Counted from the stretch's first letter, positions 18,668 to 28,651 are shown. The stretch is 64,000 nt of DNA from Novosphingobium meiothermophilum (GCF_003171715.1 NZ_QGHL01000004.1:62001-126000); one strand, 5' to 3'. Numbers and translations: made by a program. The notes: a model not told the origin generated them from the letters alone.

Positions 18668-20995
18668 TCAGAAATCGTAACCCAGCGTGATGCCATAGGT
18701 GCGCGGCGGCATAAGCGTGCCACCGATTGCGCGGCTGGTCGAAACCGCAAAGCTGCCCGCATAGACCAGTTCGTTGGTCAGGTTGCGAACCCACAGGTTG
18801 GCCGAGAACTTGCGGCTGGGATCGCGATACATGATGTTGGCATCAAGCTGGATGTAATCATCCTGCGCCATGCGGTCATCGTTGAACTCGGTGTGATACT
18901 GCTTCGACCGGAAGGCGAAGTTGGTGCCAAGGCGCACCGTGCCGCCATTGCTCACGTCGATGTCGTAAGTCGGGTTGAGGTTGAGGCTCCACTTGGGCGA
19001 CATGCGCGTGCGGTTGCCCGAAAGATCCTTGACCAGTTGCGATTCCACCGCGCCCGGTGCGAACAGGCGCGCGTCAAGCGGGTCGGAAGCGGAAAAGCGC
19101 GTGAACTTCGAATCGAGGTAGCCCACCGAAGCGGAAACCGTGAACGCAGGGGTGGCCCGCCACAGCAGGTCAAGCTCGGCGCCATAGGCTTCGGAAACCG
19201 CCGCATTGGTCAGCGTGCTGGTGAAGAACGGCGGCGCCGGGATCGGACGGGTGAGCGAGAACTGTCCGTTCTTCAGCCGCTGGAAGAACACGGCAAGGTT
19301 CGCGCTGAGGCCACCCTGCGCATACTTGGCGCCCACTTCAAAGGCTTCGACCTTTTCAGGATCGACAAACGGCAACGGCTGCGTGGCCGAAAGACGGCGC
19401 GTGGAGCCGATCTCGGCAGTGCCGCTCTTGAAGCCGCGCGACCAGTTGCCATAGAGCATCAGGTCGGCATTCGGCCGGTATTCGATGCCCAGCGACGGCG
19501 CAAAGTCGTTCCAGCTCTTGGTGGCATCCCACTGTAGCGGATCAAGCACGAGCCGGTTGAGCGCGGGAGAGCCAAGGCCGGTATTGTTGCGCAGGCGGCG
19601 TTCTTCCCAGCTGTAGCGGGCGCCTGCCTTCACGGTGAACTGGTCCGAAAGCTCATAGGCAAGGTTGGCAAAACCGGCCCATGCCTTCACGTCGAGCCGT
19701 CCGTCGAACTGGATGCGCAGCGGATCGGTGTTGTTCAGTACATCAAGGCCGATATGGTTTTCGATCTCGATCTGCTCATCCAGATAGAACAGCCCGAACA
19801 CGCCGTGGAACCGGTCGGTATCGACGTTGGCCTGAAGCTCCTGGCTGAACTGGTGCTGGAACACCGGCTGCCAGTGGTTGGCACTGCTGCGCAGGGCGTT
19901 GGTCTGGGCCAGCGGATAGCCCAGATAGGTCGACATGTCGAAATCGTGGAAGAAGATCGAATCGAAGCTGCGGTAGCTGGTCAGCGACTTGAGCGAGATC
20001 GCATCGGTAGCCTCGACCGTGACGATGCCGGTCAGCGCCCACTGCTTGCGATCGTTGATCGGGTCGAAGTTGGTGGCAAGGTTGCGTGGGTTGCTGGCGA
20101 AACGCGCCTGACTGCCATCGGCGTTGAGACGCTGGCCCAGCGCGCTCAGCCCGTCGTTGCTGGCGATGTTGTCGGTCAGCACGCCGGGGAACGACACTTC
20201 GCGGAACTTGATCGCCAGTGAACGGTCATCCTCGCGGTGATACTCGCCGGTCAGCAGGATGTTGACCTTGTCCGAAGGCAGCAGTTCGAGGTGAGCGCGC
20301 GCCGACCACTGGTTCATGTTGTCGATCTGGTTGCCGGTGAACTCGTTCACGCCGAACCCGTCGCGCTTGATGCGCTGGAACGCGAGACGCCCGCGCACAC
20401 CCTCGGTGATCGGTCCGCTGATCGCGGCATCGGTCTGCACCAGGAAGGCATCCCCGCCAATGGTCTGGCGGACATAGCCATCGAAACGGTCCGTGGGCTT
20501 GGCGGTGATGAGGTTCACCGCGCCGCCCGTGGCGTTGCGGCCATAGAGCGTGCCCTGCGGCCCGCGCAGCACTTCGACGCGCTCAAGATCGAACATCGAA
20601 CCAAGCTGGGCCTGGGCAAGGCTGACCACCACCCCGTCAACGTGAAGCGCCACCGAAGGATCGACGCCCGGCAGCGAGCTGGACAGGCCGATGCCGCGGA
20701 TGAACAGCTTGGCGAAGTTGAAATCGTTGCCGAAGCTGATCGAAGGCACCAGCGTTTGCAGCGCCTCGATGGTGAAGGTGTTGTTGGCGGCAAGCTGATC
20801 GGCGCCCACCGCAGAAACAGACAGCGACACATCGGACAGGGACTGGGCGCGCTTCTGCGCGGTCACGATGATTTCGTTGCCGCCACTGTTATCGGCCGCT
20901 TCCTGTGCGAAGGCAGGCTGGGCCAGGGCGATGGCGGTGCCGGCGATGAGGCTGGTGCGCGCGAGCAGGCGCGGCAATGCGCGAAGTTTGGTCAT
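18668..20995 (-). CDS. TonB-dependent outer-membrane receptor
   Basis: A 775-residue receptor: signal peptide (about 1-29, ending PAFAQ), TonB box in NEIIVTAQKR, plug domain with VEVLRGPQGTLYGRNATGGAVNL, then a 22-strand barrel closing in the aromatic GITLGYDF. The class is the large Sphingomonadales iron-complex/organic-ligand receptor group; the substrate cannot be fixed. The start ATG at 20995 has GGGAGGGAA upstream; an earlier in-frame start lacks support. A perfect 19-bp palindrome lies 75-93 bp upstream. A terminator follows. Confidence 0.93.
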   Translation of the reverse strand: MTKLRALPRLLARTSLIAGTAIALAQPAFAQEAADNSGGNEIIVTAQKRAQSLSDVSLSVSAVGADQLAANNTFTIEALQTLVPSISFGNDFNFAKLFIRGIGLSSSLPGVDPSVALHVDGVVVSLAQAQLGSMFDLERVEVLRGPQGTLYGRNATGGAVNLITAKPTDRFDGYVRQTIGGDAFLVQTDAAISGPITEGVRGRLAFQRIKRDGFGVNEFTGNQIDNMNQWSARAHLELLPSDKVNILLTGEYHREDDRSLAIKFREVSFPGVLTDNIASNDGLSALGQRLNADGSQARFASNPRNLATNFDPINDRKQWALTGIVTVEATDAISLKSLTSYRSFDSIFFHDFDMSTYLGYPLAQTNALRSSANHWQPVFQHQFSQELQANVDTDRFHGVFGLFYLDEQIEIENHIGLDVLNNTDPLRIQFDGRLDVKAWAGFANLAYELSDQFTVKAGARYSWEERRLRNNTGLGSPALNRLVLDPLQWDATKSWNDFAPSLGIEYRPNADLMLYGNWSRGFKSGTAEIGSTRRLSATQPLPFVDPEKVEAFEVGAKYAQGGLSANLAVFFQRLKNGQFSLTRPIPAPPFFTSTLTNAAVSEAYGAELDLLWRATPAFTVSASVGYLDSKFTRFSASDPLDARLFAPGAVESQLVKDLSGNRTRMSPKWSLNLNPTYDIDVSNGGTVRLGTNFAFRSKQYHTEFNDDRMAQDDYIQLDANIMYRDPSRKFSANLWVRNLTNELVYAGSFAVSTSRAIGGTLMPPRTYGITLGYDF

Positions 20996-21069
20996 CAGGT
21001 TTCCCTCCCAGAAAGAGCCGACGGATGCGGCCCTGCGCGTTCTCGTGCGGAACGCGCCCTGATTTAGCG

Positions 21070-21088
21070 TTGTATGCACAACATACAA
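21070..21088. promoter_or_regulatory. Perfect 19-bp palindrome, operator candidate
   Basis: TTGTATG-CACAA-CATACAA: 7-bp perfect arms about a five-base centre, 75 to 93 bases before the TonB receptor start. The spacing and form suit a dimeric repressor of the GntR kind, some of which bind TTGTATAC-like half sites. It is AT-rich in a GC-rich genome. No regulator gene adjoins it. Confidence 0.5.
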
Positions 21089-21177
21089 TTTCTGTTCTGA
21101 ACTATCGCAATCAATTCAACAGAGCGTTGCACCTGAGCAACATTTCACTTTCGTTAGGGGCGTCAGGTTTGCGCATG

Positions 21178-21210
21178 AAAAAGGCCGGAGCATCACTGCC
21201 CCGGCCTTTT
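21178..21210 (-). terminator. Rho-independent terminator of ndk
   Basis: AAAAGGCCGG and CCGGCCTTTT pair across a twelve-base loop; on the minus strand the stem is followed by TTTTT. It lies 26 bases after the ndk stop and is symmetric enough to work both ways. Confidence 0.8.
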
Positions 21211-21235
21211 CTCGGCTCCGGAAAACCGCGGAGGG

Positions 21236-21658
21236 TCAGCCGACGATCTCTTCCGGCTTGAAGAAGAAAGCGATCTCGATGGCCGCATTCTCTTCCGAAT
21301 CCGAACCATGCACGGTGTTCTCGCCGATCGACAGCGCCAGTTCCTTGCGGATCGTTCCGGGTGCCGCATCGGCGGGGTTGGTCGCGCCCATCACTTCGCG
21401 GTTGCGGGCAACGGCATCTTCACCTTCCAGCACCTGCACCACCACCGGTTCGCTCATCATGAACTCGACCAGTTCGCCAAAGAAGGGGCGCTCCTTGTGC
21501 ACGGCGTAAAAGCCTTCTGCCTGTTCGCGGGTCATGCGGATGCGCTTCGAGGCCACGACGCGCAGACCGGCTTCTTCCAGCATCTTGGTGACAGCGCCGG
21601 TCAGGTTGCGGCGCGTGGCGTCGGGCTTGATGATCGAAAAGGTGCGGGTAACCGCCAT
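21236..21658 (-). CDS. ndk: Nucleoside diphosphate kinase
   Basis: Ndk passes the gamma phosphate between nucleoside triphosphates and diphosphates through a phosphohistidine. The 140-residue protein has [13 protein letters not shown] at the start, the active histidine in ENTVHGSDS near residue 117, and a normal length. A terminator follows; holC lies about 98 bp upstream on the same strand. Confidence 0.97.
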   Translation of the reverse strand: MAVTRTFSIIKPDATRRNLTGAVTKMLEEAGLRVVASKRIRMTREQAEGFYAVHKERPFFGELVEFMMSEPVVVQVLEGEDAVARNREVMGATNPADAAPGTIRKELALSIGENTVHGSDSEENAAIEIAFFFKPEEIVG

Positions 21659-21756
21659 GGGATGTTCCTTGCGATGTAGGGATTGCGATTGCGCGCGCCC
21701 CTAGCGGGCTTTGTGCCATGGCGCAAGTTCGGCCACTCCCCACGCTCGGCGCAGGC

Positions 21757-22188
21757 TCAAGGCCCTTCCTTCCACTTGCCCCCGTCCTGACGCCAGTAGC
21801 GCCGCTCCACGCCTTCGCGCTGGCCCAGCATCCGCCAGCAACCGCGCGCGTCATCGATCCGGGCGGGCGGGAACAGAAGGAACACGCGGTCGAACGTGCC
21901 TTCGCGCCAGACCCCGTCGGCCAGCGCCATGTAGCGGGCACCGTTGGCAGGATCGGCTTTTGCTGAAAGCAGGATCGGCTGGCGGTCCTCGTGTCCATCG
22001 CCTGCGCGCCCATGTGCAAGGAAGCTTTCGGCAATACGCGTCCACAGGGCCTCGCTCACCCGCTGCAACTGCCGGTCATCCTCGGAAACGACAAGCAGCC
22101 GCTCGCCCGCCGCCAGTGTGTTGCGCGCGATCAGCGGCAGGACGAGTTCGGCAGGATCGCGGGTAAGCTGATAGAAGTCGACGCGCAT
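21757..22188 (-). CDS. holC: DNA polymerase III subunit chi
   Basis: Chi belongs to the clamp-loader accessory part of DNA polymerase III and binds single-strand-binding protein. The 143-residue protein begins [12 protein letters not shown], has the RLLVVSEDDRQLQRVSEALW region and FDRVFLLFPPARI, all typical. Its ATG overlaps the stop of the tiny DUF2256 gene by one base (TGATG), deciding the start against a longer alternative. It is in the pepA-DUF2256-holC-ndk run. Confidence 0.9.
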   Translation of the reverse strand: MRVDFYQLTRDPAELVLPLIARNTLAAGERLLVVSEDDRQLQRVSEALWTRIAESFLAHGRAGDGHEDRQPILLSAKADPANGARYMALADGVWREGTFDRVFLLFPPARIDDARGCWRMLGQREGVERRYWRQDGGKWKEGP

Positions 22189-22352
22189 CAGCCTGCACCT
22201 TCGCGCCTGCCGCCCTTCACGCTGCGGCACCTGTCGGAACAGAACTTCACGTTGTCCCAGTCCCGTTCCCACTTCTTGCGCCACGTGAACGGCAGGCCGC
22301 AGGCGGCGCAGGTCTTCGTCGGAAGATCGGACTTGCGCCGCATTTTCGGCAT
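22188..22352 (-). CDS. DUF2256 small cysteine-rich protein
   Basis: A 54-residue protein with two cysteine pairs, CAACG (residues 15-19) and CSDRC (38-42), in a basic, tryptophan-rich setting ([11 protein letters not shown]). This is the DUF2256 family, probably a zinc ribbon; function unknown. It lies nine bases after pepA and overlaps holC by one base, so all three are co-translated. Confidence 0.85.
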   Translation of the reverse strand: MPKMRRKSDLPTKTCAACGLPFTWRKKWERDWDNVKFCSDRCRSVKGGRREGAG

Positions 22353-22361
22353 GGAGGCGCC

Positions 22362-23819
22362 TTATGCCTCCAGCACGTCGCGGACATAGCGGTCCAGCAG
22401 GCGCACGCCATATCCGGTTGCGCCCTTGGCCCAGGTCTGTCCGGGCTTGTCGGCCCAGACCATGCCCGCAATGTCGAGATGCGCCCAGGCCACGTCCTTG
22501 TCGATGAAACGCTGAAGGAACTGGGCCGCGGTGATCGAGCCGCCATAGCGCGGCCCCACGTTCTTCATGTCCGCAATCGGGCTGTCGATCAGCTTGTCAT
22601 AGGCCGGTCCCAGCGGGAATCGCCACAGCTTGTCGCCGCTGGCCTTGCCCGCCGCATCAAGGTGTCCGGCAAGGGCATCATCATTGCTGAACATGCCGCC
22701 GTATTCATGGCCCAGCGAGATGATCATCGCACCGGTCAAGGTAGCCAGATCAACGATGGTCGCGGGCGCATATTCCTTCTGCACCCAGGTCAGCGCATCG
22801 CACAACACGAGGCGGCCTTCGGCATCGGTATTGATGACTTCCACCGTCTGGCCCGACATCGATGTCACGACATCGCCGGGGCGCTGGGCATTGCCATCGG
22901 GCATGTTCTCGACAAGGCCGCACACGCCGATGACATCGGCCTTTGCCCTGCGCTTCGCCAGCGCCAGCATTGCGCCCGCAACGGCCGCCGCGCCGCCCAT
23001 GTCCCACTTCATGTCTTCCATGCCCGCGGCTGGCTTGATCGAGATGCCGCCCGTATCGAAAGTCACGCCCTTGCCGACGAAGGCCGTGGGCTTTGCCGCC
23101 TCCGCGCCCTTCCAGCGCATGGCCAGCAGCTTCGGCTCGCGCACCGACCCTTGCGCCACGCCCAGCAGCGCGCCCATGCCAAGAGCGGTCATCTCCGCAA
23201 GGCCAAGCACGATCACCTCGACGCCGGTGCCTTCCAGCCGGGCCTTGCAGCGTTCCACGAAGCTTGCCGGATAGATCACGTTGGCCGGTTCGGTCACGAG
23301 TTCACGGGCAAACTCCACACCTGCTGCAAGTGCGGCGGCCTCCTCCCAGGCGGGTGCCGTGCCCTCCGGCGCCGCAATCGACACGATTTCCGCGAGGGAC
23401 GGCTTCTGTTCCTCGGTCAGCTTCGTGCGATAGGCATCGTGGCGCCAGCCGCGCAGGCGTGCCCCGAAAAGCACGGCGGCCGCCTCTGTCCCGCTCAGCC
23501 CCGTCCCCGCGAAATCGATCGCCAGCGCGGTTTCGCCCGAAGTCTGGTAACGGGCGACGAGCGCGGCACCTGCCTTCTCCAGATTGGCCATGCGGTCATC
23601 GGCATCTGGCTTGCCGATCCCGGCCAGCGCAAGCCGCGTCAAGCCGCCGGAATTCTCGACAAATGCCTCGAAGACCTGCCCGGCCTTGCCACTGAAACGC
23701 GCTGCGACCGCGCCTTCGCGCACCACCGCATCAAGATTCGCCGGAAGCGCATCGAGCGCCACGAGGCGGGCGACCAGGCGAGGCTGCGGGGCATCACTGG
23801 TGCGAAAGACGACCTTCAT
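22362..23819 (-). CDS. pepA: Leucyl aminopeptidase (M17)
   Basis: PepA removes N-terminal residues from peptides using two metal ions. The 485-residue protein has the less conserved N-terminal domain (about 1-165) and the catalytic domain with VGKGVTFDTGGISIKP (metal-binding lysine and aspartate), the signature NTDAEGRLVL and TLTGAMIISLG. The start ATG at 23819 follows AGGAG by six bases; the frame is open for 22 further codons upstream. It is divergent from lptD. Confidence 0.96.
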   Translation of the reverse strand: MKVVFRTSDAPQPRLVARLVALDALPANLDAVVREGAVAARFSGKAGQVFEAFVENSGGLTRLALAGIGKPDADDRMANLEKAGAALVARYQTSGETALAIDFAGTGLSGTEAAAVLFGARLRGWRHDAYRTKLTEEQKPSLAEIVSIAAPEGTAPAWEEAAALAAGVEFARELVTEPANVIYPASFVERCKARLEGTGVEVIVLGLAEMTALGMGALLGVAQGSVREPKLLAMRWKGAEAAKPTAFVGKGVTFDTGGISIKPAAGMEDMKWDMGGAAAVAGAMLALAKRRAKADVIGVCGLVENMPDGNAQRPGDVVTSMSGQTVEVINTDAEGRLVLCDALTWVQKEYAPATIVDLATLTGAMIISLGHEYGGMFSNDDALAGHLDAAGKASGDKLWRFPLGPAYDKLIDSPIADMKNVGPRYGGSITAAQFLQRFIDKDVAWAHLDIAGMVWADKPGQTWAKGATGYGVRLLDRYVRDVLEA

Positions 23820-23921
23820 CAAGAACTCCTGAGGGAAAACGTGCCACAGTTCGACGCAAGCGGGACCAACACCGCAAATGTGCAATTGCAGTTAGGATGC
23901 ACTGGTGCGATAGGCAAGCGC

Positions 23922-26198
23922 ATGCAACCCGCCCGGCGGCCGCAGCCGCAAGCCCCTTACCGTCGCTTGCGCGCCGCGCGCATGGCCACGCTGCTTGGCG
24001 TCGGCATTTCCGCCCTCGTCGCTCTTCCGTCACTGGCGCAGGATGCCCCCATGGCTGCGGCACCCGGCGACGAATCGGGCGTTGACGATGTCGTGCGCTT
24101 CGAGGCGGACAAGGTCCGCTATGACAGCAATGCCGAAATGGTCTTTGCCGAAGGCAATATTGTCCTGCGGCACGACAAGCAGACCGTGCGCGCCGATCTC
24201 CTTACGTGGAACCGTGAGAGCGGCCAGATCGTCGCAACCGGCAATGTGCGGTTCGTCGATGATGACGGCAACGTCGTCTATACCGACAAGGTTGAACTGA
24301 CCGACGAGTTCAAGTCGGGCGCGATCGAGGATCTGCTGGTCGTGCTGCGCACTGGCGGCAGGCTGGCGGCAGAGCGCGGATCGCGCGATGCGCAAGGCAA
24401 CATGACGCTGGAAAACGCGGTCTATTCGGGCTGCGCCATCGAGGACGACAAGGGCTGCGCCAAACGGCCGAGCTGGGAAGTGACGGCAGCGCGCGTCTAT
24501 TTCGATGCCAAGGAAAAGCGCGTCAAATATCGCGGTGCCACGCTGCGCATGTTCGGCCTGCCGCTGCTGCCGCTGCCGGGCCTTGGCCATACATCGGACT
24601 TTCGCGCGGAAACCGGGCTGCTGATCCCCGATTTCCGGCTGGGTGCGGCCAATGGCGCGGAAGTCAGCCAGACCTGGTATTGGCGCATTGCCGACAACCG
24701 CGATCTGGCGCTGACCGGCACATTCTACACCGGGTCGCTGCCGATGCTTACGGCCAAGTATCGGCATCTGACCGATCTGGGCGCATTCCAGATCACGGGC
24801 TATGCCACCCGCAGTGCGCGCATTCCGCTGGGCGCGCCGATCAATACCGTGCCCACTGGCGAGCAGCGCTGGCGCGGCTATATCGAGGCCAACGGCAAGC
24901 TCCAGTTTTCCGAGCACTGGAGCATGACCGGCTATGGCCGGCTGGCCTCGGACCGCACCTTCCTGCGTCGCTATGACATCAGCCGCGACGACCGTCTGCG
25001 CTCATCGATCAACTTCGAGCGCATCGACGATGCCAGCTACCTCTCGATCGCGGGGTGGGCAACGCAGACAGCAAGGGTGAACGATCCGCAAGGGTTGGTG
25101 CCGCTGGCCTTGCCCGCCATCGACTATCGCCGCCGCCTGACCATCGACGGCCTTCCCGGCCGGTTCGAGCTTCAGGCCAACAGCCTTGCCATCCTGCGCA
25201 CCGCCGGACAGGACAGCCAGCGCGCCTTTGCCCGCGCCCAGTGGGATCTGCGCACCATAACCGGCATGGGTCAGGAAGTGACGCTGACCGGTCTTGTGCG
25301 CGGCGATGTCTATCACAGCGACGAGAATGCGCTGACGACGACGGAAATCTACCGGGGCCTGCCCGGCTGGCAGACGCGCGGGATCGCCACCGCCGCAATT
25401 GACGTAAAGTGGCCCTTCACGGGCAGCGCGTTCGGCGGCACGCAGGTTCTGACGCCGCGTTTCCAGATCGTGGCAACGCCCGGTGTGCGCAACTTCGAGA
25501 TTCCCAACGAGGATTCGCGCTCGGTCGATCTTGAGGACGTGAACCTTTTCGCGCTCAACCGCTTTCCGGGGTATGACCGGATCGAGGACGGTGTGCGCTT
25601 CACCTACGGGGTGGACTGGACCTTCCAGCGCCCTGGCCTGAAAATCATGTCCACCATCGGGCAGAGCTATCGCCTGTCCAGCCAGAACGCCATCCTTCCC
25701 GATGGCACGGGCCTGACCAACCGGGCCTCGGACATCGTCGGGCGCACCACGGTGCGGTTTGCCGATATCGTCAAGTTCACCCATCGCTTCCGGCTAGACA
25801 AGGACAGCTTCGCCCTGCGGCGGCACGAGTTCGACGTGACCGTCGGCAACCACCGGCGCTATCTTGAGGCTGGCTACCTCAAGCTCAACCGCAACATCGC
25901 AAACGGCTTCGAGGATCTTCAGGACCGCGAGGAGCTGCGCTTTGCCGTGCGCACGCCGATCACCCGCACGCTCTCGGCCTTCGGCTCGACCATCATCAAC
26001 CTCACCAACCGCGAGGATGACCCGACGATGATGTCCGATGGCTACCAGATGCTGCGCCACCGGCTGGGCATTGCGTGGACGGACGATTGCCTCGATCTTT
26101 CGTTCACCTGGCGGCGCGATTACGTGAATATCGGCGACGCGGTGCGCGGCAACTCGTTCCAGATCTCGCTCTCGCTCAAGAACCTCGGCGTGAAGTGA
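23922..26198 (+). CDS. lptD: LPS assembly protein LptD
   Basis: LptD is the outer-membrane barrel that places lipopolysaccharide in the outer leaflet. The 758-residue protein has a signal peptide with a basic start (about 1-40, ending LPSLAQ), an OstA/LptA-like beta-jellyroll (about 50-140) and a large C-terminal barrel. Cysteines of the kind that form the LptD disulphides are seen in YSGCAIEDDKGCAK and near the end in WTDDCLDL. Start ATG at 23922 has AGG seven bases before it. It is followed by surA 126 bp on, a standard arrangement. Confidence 0.94.
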   Translation: MQPARRPQPQAPYRRLRAARMATLLGVGISALVALPSLAQDAPMAAAPGDESGVDDVVRFEADKVRYDSNAEMVFAEGNIVLRHDKQTVRADLLTWNRESGQIVATGNVRFVDDDGNVVYTDKVELTDEFKSGAIEDLLVVLRTGGRLAAERGSRDAQGNMTLENAVYSGCAIEDDKGCAKRPSWEVTAARVYFDAKEKRVKYRGATLRMFGLPLLPLPGLGHTSDFRAETGLLIPDFRLGAANGAEVSQTWYWRIADNRDLALTGTFYTGSLPMLTAKYRHLTDLGAFQITGYATRSARIPLGAPINTVPTGEQRWRGYIEANGKLQFSEHWSMTGYGRLASDRTFLRRYDISRDDRLRSSINFERIDDASYLSIAGWATQTARVNDPQGLVPLALPAIDYRRRLTIDGLPGRFELQANSLAILRTAGQDSQRAFARAQWDLRTITGMGQEVTLTGLVRGDVYHSDENALTTTEIYRGLPGWQTRGIATAAIDVKWPFTGSAFGGTQVLTPRFQIVATPGVRNFEIPNEDSRSVDLEDVNLFALNRFPGYDRIEDGVRFTYGVDWTFQRPGLKIMSTIGQSYRLSSQNAILPDGTGLTNRASDIVGRTTVRFADIVKFTHRFRLDKDSFALRRHEFDVTVGNHRRYLEAGYLKLNRNIANGFEDLQDREELRFAVRTPITRTLSAFGSTIINLTNREDDPTMMSDGYQMLRHRLGIAWTDDCLDLSFTWRRDYVNIGDAVRGNSFQISLSLKNLGVK

Positions 26199-26324
26199 CG
26201 CTTGGTCTCTTGCCCTTTTGTTTCCCATGCGCCACTCAGCTTGGGTTAAGCCGCCTCTGCCCACAGAGCCGGGTGGCCTGCTGAAACCGCAGGCGTGCCA
26301 GTTCGACAGGACCGATATTCAAGC

Positions 26325-27683
26325 ATGATGTCCAAGCTGACCTTCTCCCGAAAGACCCTGATGCGCTCGCTCGGCAATTGCTCGATGGCGGTTGCCATGG
26401 CTGCCATGTGCGCCTCGCCCGTGCTGGCACAGGGCGCCAATGGGCAGCTCAACATTCCCGAAAACCCGGTGATGTTCGGCAAGAACGACCCCAACGTGCG
26501 CCGCGCGACGGCCATCATCAACGGAGAAATCGTCACCGGAACCGATGTGGAGCAGCGGCTCGCCCTGATCGTTTCGGCCAATTCCGGCAAGATCGACGAT
26601 GAAGAGAAGGAGCGCCTGCGAATGCAGGTGCTGCGCAATCTCATCGACGAGACGCTGCAGATTCAGGAAGCCAAGGCATCCGATGTGCCCGCCAGCGACG
26701 AACAGGTCGAGGCAACCTATGAGCGTGTCGCCACGCAGAACTTCGGACAATCCCCCGAAGCGCTGGAAAAGTATCTTGATCGCATCGGATCGTCCGCCGC
26801 ATCGCTCAAGCGCCAGATCCGCGGCGAACTGGCATGGCAGAACCTTTTGCGCCGTAACGTGCAGCCCTTCGTGAACGTGTCGGAAAGCGAAGTGCAGGAG
26901 GTGATGCAGCGCCTTCAGGCATCAAAAGGCACCGAAGAATACCGCATCGGTGAAATCTTCCTTTCCGCTACCGACATCAACAAGCCGCAGGTCTATGCCA
27001 ACGCGCAGAAGATCGTCGAACAGTTGCAGGAAGGCGGAAGTTTTGTCGCCTATGCCCGCCAGTATTCCGAAGCCTCGACGGCCGCCGTGGGCGGTGATCT
27101 CGGCTGGATCAGGTTGGGCCAGCTTCCACCCGAACTGGCGGCTACTGCCGGGACGATGGGCCCCGGCCAGCTTGCTGGCCCGATCGAGATTCGCGGCGGC
27201 TTTTCGATCATCTACCTCATCGACAAGCGTCAGGTTCTGACCGCCGATCCGCGCGATGCAATGCTGAGCCTCAAGCAGATCTCGATCGAGTTCGCCAAGG
27301 GCACCACCCCGGCACAGGCCACCGCCAAGGCAGCCGAATTCGCCAGCACCGTGAAGGCGATCAAAGGCTGCGGCGATGCCGATGCACAAGCCGCGAAGAT
27401 CGGCGCCACCGTCGTGGCGAACGACCAGATCCGCGCGCGCGATCTGCCCGGCGCGCTTCAGGAAGTGCTTCTTGCCCTGCCCGTCGGCCAGACCACGCCG
27501 CCCTTCGGCTCGATCGAGGAAGGCGTTCGGGTGCTCATGCTGTGCGGACGCGACGACCCGCAGGTCGCGAGCGGCCCCAGCTTCGACGAAATGATGGCCC
27601 AGATCGAGGACGACCGGGTCAACAAGCGCGCACAGACCTACCTGCGCGATCTGCGGCGCGATGCGGTGATCGAATACAACTGA
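26325..27683 (+). CDS. surA: Peptidyl-prolyl isomerase chaperone SurA
   Basis: SurA escorts outer-membrane proteins across the periplasm. The 452-residue protein has a signal peptide (about 1-36, ending SPVLAQ), a SurA N-domain (IINGEIVTGTDVEQRL), one clear parvulin-type domain (EYRIGEIFL through DLGWIRLGQLPPELA) and a degenerate second region. Two adjacent ATG codons (26325, 26328) could start it. It lies behind lptD, but the usual pdxA-rsmA genes do not follow. Confidence 0.9.
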   Translation: MMSKLTFSRKTLMRSLGNCSMAVAMAAMCASPVLAQGANGQLNIPENPVMFGKNDPNVRRATAIINGEIVTGTDVEQRLALIVSANSGKIDDEEKERLRMQVLRNLIDETLQIQEAKASDVPASDEQVEATYERVATQNFGQSPEALEKYLDRIGSSAASLKRQIRGELAWQNLLRRNVQPFVNVSESEVQEVMQRLQASKGTEEYRIGEIFLSATDINKPQVYANAQKIVEQLQEGGSFVAYARQYSEASTAAVGGDLGWIRLGQLPPELAATAGTMGPGQLAGPIEIRGGFSIIYLIDKRQVLTADPRDAMLSLKQISIEFAKGTTPAQATAKAAEFASTVKAIKGCGDADAQAAKIGATVVANDQIRARDLPGALQEVLLALPVGQTTPPFGSIEEGVRVLMLCGRDDPQVASGPSFDEMMAQIEDDRVNKRAQTYLRDLRRDAVIEYN

Positions 27684-27708
27684 CCAGTCTGGCAGGGAGA
27701 GCAAGACG

Positions 27709-28557
27709 ATGTCGGCAGAATACGTGCCGCCAAAGGTGTGGACGTGGGACAAGGCAAACGGGGGCCAGTTCGCCAGCATCAATCGTCCCGTCTCCGGCGC
27801 GCTGACCGACCGCGACCTGCCGGTTGGCAAGCACCCCTTCCAGCTCTATTCGCTCGGCACTCCCAACGGCCAGAAGGCAACGATCCTGCTGGAGGAACTG
27901 CTTGAGCTGGGACAGACCGGGGCCGAATACGATGCCTGGCTCATCCGCATTGCCGAAGGCGATCAGTTCACCTCAGGCTTTGTGGGCATCAACCCCAATT
28001 CCAAGATTCCTGCACTGGTGGACAGATCAGGCCCGGAACCGGTGCGCGTGTTCGAATCGGGCGCCATCCTGATGCATCTGGCCGAGAAGTTCGGCACCTT
28101 CCTTCCCGCCTCCGGGCCGGAACGGGCCGAATGCCTGTCATGGCTGTTCTGGCAGGTCGGATCGGCGCCGTTCATCGGCGGCGGCTTCGGGCACTTCTAT
28201 CACTACGCGCCGATCAGGATCGAATATGCGATCGACCGCTACGCGATGGAGACCAAGCGCCTGTTCGATGTGGCGGACAAGCGCCTTGCCGAAAGCCGCT
28301 TCCTTGCAGGAGACGACTATACCATTGCCGACATTGCGGCCTTTCCGTGGCTCGCGAACCTTTATTTCGGCAGCGCCTATGGTGATGCAGCCACGTTTCT
28401 TTCGCTGCAAGAATACAGCCAAGTAGGGCGCTGGGTGAACGAGATTGCCGCCCGCCCGGCGGTGCAGCGCGGCCGCCTCGTCAATGCCGCCAAGGGCATT
28501 GCCGAACGCCATGATGCGGGCGATTTCGCCGCGGCGGGGCTTGACGGTCGCGACTGA
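27709..28557 (+). CDS. yghU: YghU-type glutathione S-transferase
   Basis: A 282-residue member of the GST nu class: the long N-terminus YVPPKVWTWDKANGGQFASINRP, the thioredoxin-like part with SLGTPNGQKATILLEEL, FESGAILMHLAEKFG and the all-helical C-domain with DDYTIADIAAFPW. E. coli YghU reduces disulphides and peroxides with glutathione. GGGAGAG precedes the ATG. It starts 26 bases after surA. Confidence 0.9.
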   Translation: MSAEYVPPKVWTWDKANGGQFASINRPVSGALTDRDLPVGKHPFQLYSLGTPNGQKATILLEELLELGQTGAEYDAWLIRIAEGDQFTSGFVGINPNSKIPALVDRSGPEPVRVFESGAILMHLAEKFGTFLPASGPERAECLSWLFWQVGSAPFIGGGFGHFYHYAPIRIEYAIDRYAMETKRLFDVADKRLAESRFLAGDDYTIADIAAFPWLANLYFGSAYGDAATFLSLQEYSQVGRWVNEIAARPAVQRGRLVNAAKGIAERHDAGDFAAAGLDGRD

Positions 28558-28651
28558 CAAGGGATTGCCAAAGCCGCCCGAAAGTTCGGCACGAACCTCT
28601 GCATATCCCCCTTTCATTACCCGCCGCGCACGCTATAAGCGCGCCCTCTGT

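Noticed and set aside
22479-23921. Long in-frame extension upstream of lptD
   Set aside because: Antisense to pepA; the signal-peptide start at 23922 with a ribosome site explains LptD.
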